Shown: positions 58,651 through 64,000 of the stretch, piece by piece
Position numbering within the stretch: position 1 is the stretch's first letter
How the letters are laid out: each line of letters starts with the position of its first letter
From: Manduca sexta
Lineage: Eukaryota > Arthropoda > Insecta > Lepidoptera > Sphingidae
NCBI RefSeq assembly: GCF_014839805.1
Contig: NC_051134.1
Coordinates: 9,765,170 to 9,829,169 of the forward strand
Direction of reading: 5' to 3'
Length of the DNA stretch: 64,000 nucleotides
Notes under the pieces: generated by a model
What the model was told of the DNA's origin: nothing
Seen by the model: only the letters and a program-made list of their open reading frames with translations
The model's database searches: none
Translations under genes and position numbers: made by a program

Positions 58651-59297
58651 AAAACGGACGGATTATTTGTTTCGGGCGTTGTGACGGGATGCGTCGGCGG
58701 GTGCACGGCACTGGCTCCCGCCGGTACAGTCGCCGGGTTGTCCCATGATACGGCAGCGATCACTGGGTCCGATGACTGTATAGGGGCTTGCTTTCCCGTC
58801 GCAACATCGGTCGGTCGGCTCTCGATCGCGAGTAATTGGCTAGTTTGAACCCAGCTATGTACTCGGCAATCTTGTCCGGCCTCCGTTATGACGGATTCGA
58901 GGTCGTCCTCGCTATCCTCCGCCTCGATTTCAGCTAGCTTAGCGGCCGCTAGCTCTATTTTCAGTGCGGTGAGTTCAGCCCTGGCCTGTGCCAGGCGGCG
59001 TGCCCTTGAAGCGTGTTTAGTTGACGACGCTGCTTTGCTTCGGGCTCGCTCTTGCGTCGATTGTTCCGTTGCGGCGGCAGGTCGCTCCTCCGCAGCGGTG
59101 CAAGGCGCGGTTTCCCGAAGCGTAGCGGTGTGTGTCGCTGTGCTCTCGGCGATTGTTTCTTCGGTTGCTTCAGTTGTTCCGGTGACGGTCGCCGACGTCG
59201 CTGTAGCGGACGTCGCCGTCGCCGAAGTCGCTGTCGCCGAGGTTGCTGTAACAGACGCTGATTCCGCCCGCCTCCCGGTGGACCTTGTAACCGGCAT
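58635..59297 (-). CDS. BEL/Pao gag, N-terminal segment
   Basis: 220 codons. The ATG lies 18 nt after the primer-binding site, the expected start of the single gag-pol frame. Residues about 17-37 are a Ser-Ala-Thr repeat encoded by a 15-bp minisatellite. The middle (about 90-125) is Ala/Lys/Glu-rich and likely helical or coiled coil (LAQARAELTALKIELAAAKL). The frame ends in the same short interval where the main gag frame opens (58650), so this is probably the broken N-terminus of that protein rather than a separate gene. The frame change falls at the A4 run 58641-58644. Confidence 0.75.
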   Translation of the reverse strand: MPVTRSTGRRAESASVTATSATATSATATSATATSATVTGTTEATEETIAESTATHTATLRETAPCTAAEERPAAATEQSTQERARSKAASSTKHASRARRLAQARAELTALKIELAAAKLAEIEAEDSEDDLESVITEAGQDCRVHSWVQTSQLLAIESRPTDVATGKQAPIQSSDPVIAAVSWDNPATVPAGASAVHPPTHPVTTPETNNPSVLCHFQ

Positions 59298-59314
59298 CCT
59301 TCCCGCTCACGTTA

Positions 59315-59332
59315 ATCCGGCTCGAAGGACCA
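59315..59332 (-). other. Primer-binding site, tRNA-Tyr type
   Basis: The plus strand reads ATCCGGCTCGAAGGACCA, which equals the 3' end of animal tRNA-Tyr including CCA (acceptor 3' strand TCGAAGG, discriminator A). On the minus strand it is the 18-nt complement, starting TGG three bases (TTT) after the LTR end. Reverse transcription would therefore be primed by tRNA-Tyr. The tRNA identity is from recall of animal tRNA-Tyr sequences. Confidence 0.85.
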
Positions 59333-59335
59333 AAA

Positions 59336-60206
59336 TGTGGGGCGTAGGATCGGCACAGGACGCCTTTCCGTCCCCACAATGAGTGCTGGATTGCGTGAGG
59401 GAAGTGGCAATGCCAATTAATAAGGCCCGGGAGGTTTTTATAACGTATATTCACTATTCACACGTAAAATGATACAATGATCCGGCGGACACACAGTAGC
59501 GGCGTACGTTTCGCAGTGCGGCGTGAGCGGTGCAGCATGCACGTCGCTCTCTCCTTTTCTTGCACTGTTTTTTCCTGGCTGGAACACTTCAGGGCTTCTT
59601 GTTTTCTTCCTTTTCTTGACTCGAACTGAACTTGCTGGAACTCGAACTGCCGAATGCCAAAATTGCATTCGCTTATATATAACCCGGCTATCCCGTAGGA
59701 GAGCCGCCAAAAATAGAGCCTTTTTGCAGCCTCATTTTCACTTCCTAGCTATCACTATTTTATAAATAAAAGTTGGACCTCTGGAGTCCCCTCTGTGAAA
59801 TTTACACGGTTTTATAGATAAATCAATTACCTATAACTATACATAAAAATAATACGCCTATGTGCGATACGAAAAAGTTACAATAACAAAACACAAGAAA
59901 TTTGTCTACAGACGACGCACAAAAGGCCTTAAAAACGCTATTTACTTTGATATGAACTTATATACAATACCCATGTTTACGGCATGGGGTAGGCAAAAGC
60001 AAAAACTATATCTACGTAAAGTTTCTACCCTGTCACTTCACTATCTCGGTCGTGAGATCGCTGTATAACGCACTACTAAAAAACAGTCACACACACGTGC
60101 GCGGGCGCATTGTCCGTCCCTCTCTGGGTGTGTCGTTTCGCTCGACACACCTACTGCGCATGCGTGAATGCGCTGTCTCGCTCTTTTCGTGTGTGCGTCC
60201 TGCAGA
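59336..60206 (-). repeat. 5' LTR of the BEL/Pao element
   Basis: About 871 bp, bounded in element sense by TG...CA, apart from a probable C-to-G change near the outer end (TGCAGA on the plus strand against TGCACA in the other LTR). It is nearly identical to 52499-53365: by eye 5 substitutions and 6 single-base homopolymer length differences. It contains a TATA box and CpG-rich promoter-like sequence. Because the element runs on the minus strand, this right-hand copy drives transcription. Confidence 0.93.
59672..59681 (-). promoter_or_regulatory. TATA box of the 5' LTR
   Basis: On the minus strand this reads TATATATAAG inside a GC-richer context. A GCAGTT sequence about 33 nt downstream (A at 59648) could serve as an arthropod-type initiator. 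The same box is present in the 3' LTR at about 52837-52846. Function is inferred from position. Confidence 0.6.
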
Positions 60207-61147
60207 AATCTCGATGGACAAAGCAAAATTTTTAAATAAGAATCGACTAAGCAGGTACTCATCCAAACTAGGATTTGAATTGAGTATACTAATTTATTAC
60301 TTTATATGTAACACCGTATAACATTGATAAGTTTAAGGGGGTAATTACTGTATAGTATCCAACGCGACATTTTTTCGAGCTTCGAGATTTAATTCTTGTT
60401 TGTTGAAAATTCTCAGTTTTGATAAAAAAAAAGAATCGGTTTGAAGATGGCCATAAAATAAAAGAGTCATGCTTTAAAGAGCGTTTCGAAGTGGGCAAGA
60501 ACGCGTGAAAGGATTAATGATGGATAGATGAATGGTCTTCAGTTTTTACGTGTAGTGATACAAAGGTTCAAAGTTTTGTAAGTGGAGCTACTCTGTAAAC
60601 GGTTTTGGCTTCAGCATCAATATGTAACGCCTCGACGCGCCGAAACCGTGGAGGTAAAACTATCTGATAACACTGAGATAAATGTCAAGTAACGCTCATT
60701 GAAGGCTGTATAAGGCGCAAAAACTGTGATGAACCTAAATCAAATTTCAAAAACCGTTTCCCAATTTTGCTGTATGTTATGTCTATACTTAAACCAAGTC
60801 TCGATTTTAGCGACAATTAATGGCATTAGACTTTTCTCTTCAGTGTGACCACAGCGACTCAGGAAACTGGCGCAAAATAACAGCTCTGCTGTTGCGTTCT
60901 GAAAGGCCATTAAGATTACCGGAGGCTCAATAAATTCCTCGCCCTTCCCCAATTCTCGCCCTTAAAGTTTGCCCATTTACAATTCTCCTGGTGGGCTCGA
61001 TTTTTTTCACCCTCCATTAGTTAACGCACAATAAAAATATTTTTTTCTCAAATTACGGTACTAGAACACACACGGCTCTTAAAATACCATAACAGCGCCA
61101 TCTATAATCTAGTGCGCGGAACTAAAAGAAAAATTTCACGCGCCATT

Positions 61148-61204
61148 AAAATCCATCATACATTCCACAACCTTCGCATAGTCACGGAACGTATGATGGA
61201 TTTT
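61148..61204. repeat. 14-bp perfect hairpin
   Basis: AAAATCCATCATAC at 61148-61161 and its exact complement at 61191-61204, loop of 29 nt. Possibly the core of an eroded palindromic MITE. Confidence 0.7.
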
Positions 61205-63599
61205 TACCGGGATCGTGTCACGCGATTAACCCGCGACCGACCGTGTTCGGATAGTGGTATAATGGGCCATGGGCCTTGAACCACGGCGAGCATTGTGGCC
61301 CATAATCTTACTGCTATTAAATACTAAAGTTTGTTAAGGATCGAATTGAATGTTTAAGTTATACTTGGCTGAACAATGAACTGTGAAATTTCCCCAATTT
61401 ATGTAACAATAACATAATTTAATATTTTCGAAATATTTAACGGCAAACTTCAACAATGAAGAGGCACTTGAAGAAGAAGAAGGTTACAATAGACAACGCC
61501 TTGATTTGACATTAATTATTATAGGGCTCTTTTTATTCTGCTAAAATACAGTGGGACTTTTATTCCGGAAAAATATCACGCAGGTCGCCAGTAACTGCTC
61601 TATTTGATATCTTATAGTATTTTTAAGATAATTTTTAAATTCGATCACTAACTGCCTTACGAATAAGCTTATTATACTAACATTGACGTATATTCTATGG
61701 ACACGAATGTCCATATAAACTATTTGTTCAAAATTTGAACTGAAATGGAAACCAAAACGTCACTGTTAAGTATAACCAATTCATTCTCTTGAATAACAAA
61801 TAATTTTACGTATTTGACTAACATTTTTTATTCACGTCCAGGGTTACACTTAGACTCGAGTTCCTATATTATGAGCGCCACTCCGTACAGAATCACAAGC
61901 TGTCAATATTGACACCATACTAGCCAGTTTGAATGGATTGCAGTAAAATTCAGTTGATCACAGTGAATGTTCGGAATGCCAAATCTAGTATGTAGTACAT
62001 AATATATATCGATGCAGTATAATCTATCTCTTGCTATGTTGACTCTTCTATATTCTAAACCACGTCAGTCCAGTTTCCGATCGCACAACATAAACAACTG
62101 CGCCACAACCCGACATAATAACAAATAAGCCATTAATATTCAAGAGCTGTTACGACATTGTAATAAAATGATTTTTCCTAACACGAGTTTTTATTAATAA
62201 ACTTTCGAGTATCGAACCGGTATCTATGTTGCGAGTGCTGTATGAAATCAGCGAATGTCTTATATGTCTAAGATCTCTGATGATCATCATGGCCGATGTT
62301 ATTTGCTGGCCCTCTTTGCCTCTACTCTTTTTGGTATTGCGAAAATTTTATTCATCTATAGTGCTACAACTGTTGGCAAGCGCCGGTATTGGTCATAAAA
62401 TGTAATCATATCACACGGAACTTTAATTTACTAAGTACTGCATGGCTCTACACTGAGCTGATCATACCATCATAGGATAACAAGTTTTATAATGTCGCTC
62501 ACCACCATGTCAAAATTGTGGTATATACATTAACTGTCGTATACTAAATACTTTCAAAAAGAAAAATTGTTGAGTCACAAATAAAAACATTTGCCACATC
62601 ATTAAACAGAGGAAAAGCTTGTAGGTTGACTCGTTCCCTTCTCTCTGCGATATTGGGCTCTCGAAGTGTAATGAAGCGATTAAGCAGGCTGGAATAATTA
62701 TTGCGACCGTCAAGAGATGCCTCGTTGGACTAATAGCAAGCTGTTGTGTGTTAATAGGGAGATGCATACTACGATATATCTAAGTCGAACAATTGTTCAT
62801 GTGATTCTTTCAGTGAACCAAAATACAAACATACGATTTGAGATCGTCCTTCTTTTTTAGAAGTCGGTTGAAATGGGATTTAATTTGGGATGCGGCGTTA
62901 GATTTTTTGTATGAATGCACGGTAATGTGACCCCATTGCATTTAATCGTAATTGGAGTGTCACAGTGTGAGCGCGGAACACCTTTGCCTCGCTGTGAATT
63001 CGCTCGCAATTCTCCAGTGTGATTATATTCATAATTATATGTGACCACGGATGAAACAATGCAGCCCTATTATGCAATTACAAAATGAGTTCAGACGTTT
63101 TTAATATTGTCCCTGATTCTCACTTTGACAGCAACATTTCCGCTTCGAATATTATGACGGAATTTTACGTTCGTAATAGCACATCGTAAAATTTGTCGCG
63201 GAGTACGCTATGGCGACGTTAAATAAACGTGTAATAAACTATTGCTAATTTATACACTTCGGTCAACAATTTTTGGTTTCTGAAGTTGATACAGGCCAAT
63301 CTAGATATTGATTTTTACAAAATTGGGCAAACACGAAAACTAGATACAATAAGTCGTATTGAATAATATTATAATTACTATTACTTAACGTATTTTTAGA
63401 AGACTAAAACAAGATGCTAGCGACACACTGATATACATTATAAATGTATTAAGCGGTATCATTCGTGTAATAATACTTAGATTTGCTAATTACTTGTAAC
63501 CTGACAATTTTGTCTATAATCCGCAAATATTTACGGTCTGAGCGTTCAAAGTCATGGCTTTCCGTAGTTCCTTTTGTAAGGTACAAAATTAACAAGAAA

Positions 63600-63695
63600 C
63601 TTCAAAGTTGTTAATTTCAATGAACACCCATTATAACTAAGGGATTTGAACTCGCAACCCTCCACTCGTCACCGCACCAACCCCACCGTGCGCGT
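63600..63695 (-). repeat. tRNA-like SINE head, unassigned
   Basis: On the minus strand CACGGTGGGGTTGGTGCGG (A-box-like) is followed by B box GGTTGCGAGTTCAAATCC. No recognisable body. A weaker similar head lies at 45905-45960 (minus). Confidence 0.45.
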
Positions 63696-64000
63696 TAAAA
63701 ATTCAAGTTGATATAAATAGCCCAGTACGAGAGACAACGTCCGATGCTTCGGAAAAGCCCACGGTTTTTCTAAAGTATTTTCCTTCGTTGTCAAAGTCAC
63801 GTAGCGACGACGCCCGGATAGCAGCCCTCGATTGTTGACGAGGTAGGGGGTATGGGAGGGCTGGGGAGGGGAGTTAACCCTCCTACGCACGCATCTTCAT
63901 TCAAGTGGAAGCTGAGTTAGTCATACACTTTGTGCATGTCTGTTCATGATAAATACACGATACAAGCCTGTCGGATGTCGCACTGACGGGCTATCTTTAT

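Larger units (their letters stand above)
52499..60206 (-). mobile_element. BEL/Pao LTR retrotransposon, nearly complete, frame-broken
   Basis: About 7.7 kb, transcribed right to left. Order in element sense: 5' LTR (59336-60206), tRNA-Tyr primer-binding site (59315-59332), gag, protease, reverse transcriptase-RNase H, integrase with DUF5641, polypurine tract (53366-53375), 3' LTR (52499-53365). Pol order PR-RT-RH-INT with gag DUF1759 and an A17-type protease is diagnostic of BEL/Pao. The repeat AATCT at 52494-52498 and 60207-60211 is a 5-bp target duplication, the usual size for the group. Gag to integrase would normally be one long reading frame; here it is split into six segments by five frame changes, all at short homopolymers. 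There is no third (env-like) frame between integrase and the 3' LTR, only 41 bp. It lies antisense to the AGAP exons. Confidence 0.95.
60212..64000. other. No gene seen
   Basis: AT-rich flank of the BEL/Pao element. Contains the hairpin at 61148-61204, a Helitron-end scrap near 61545-61590 and a tRNA-like head near 63650. The short minus frames at 60740, 62510 and 63669 show no motif. Confidence 0.5.

Noticed and set aside
58888..59382. 164-codon plus-strand frame
   Set aside because: Antisense shadow of the repetitive, Ala/Ser-rich gag N-terminus.

Overview
This window reads as nuclear DNA from a moth or butterfly. It is AT-rich, almost free of genes and dense with interspersed repeats. Three things point to Lepidoptera. 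Many copies of a tRNA-derived SINE carry the core GTGAAGGAAAACATCGTGAG. There are Lep1-like non-autonomous Helitrons (core ACGGATTTGGATGAAAC). Several small DNA transposons also look typical of the order. These family names come from memory of sequence patterns and were not searched.

The only host coding sequence I can support is two consecutive plus-strand exons, 18824-18970 and 19851-19936. They encode the start of the GTPase-like (GLD) domain of a centaurin-gamma/AGAP Arf-GAP (Drosophila CenG1A). Splice sites and phases agree, and the second exon ends at a boundary I believe is also used in vertebrate AGAP genes. I found neither the preceding nor the following coding exon, so most of the window is probably intron of this gene or intergenic DNA. 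AGGTGGCGCT motifs, which resemble the insect CTCF core, cluster around the first exon.

The largest feature is a nearly complete BEL/Pao LTR retrotransposon on the minus strand at 52499-60206. It has two LTRs of about 870 bp, a 5-bp target duplication (AATCT), a primer-binding site matching the tRNA-Tyr 3' end, a short polypurine tract, gag (DUF1759 plus zinc knuckles), an aspartic protease, RT-RNase H, and an integrase with DUF5641. The frame is broken five times, each time at a short homopolymer run. The LTRs differ mainly by one-base homopolymer indels. Assembly error or very recent decay fits better than old age. No envelope frame is present.

The rest is a record of transposition. There is a 1.64-kb foldback element (3299-4937, TSD ATTA), a hAT-type MITE with an 8-bp TSD (25555-25782), and two TA-flanked MITEs, one with a nested retroposon (44938-45362 and 48410-48625). 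At least two SINE families are present, several copies with clear target duplications, alongside a 0.5-kb retroposon with a 16-bp TSD (21570-22070) and a triplicated Helitron-like end (24129-24470). Further pieces are a LINE RT C-terminal relic (47658-47990), a long (AT)n tract, and several MITE or repeat families with two to four copies each. I saw no CRISPR array, operon, rRNA or true tRNA gene. I found no convincing new biological system; the unusual items are structural and are listed as findings.
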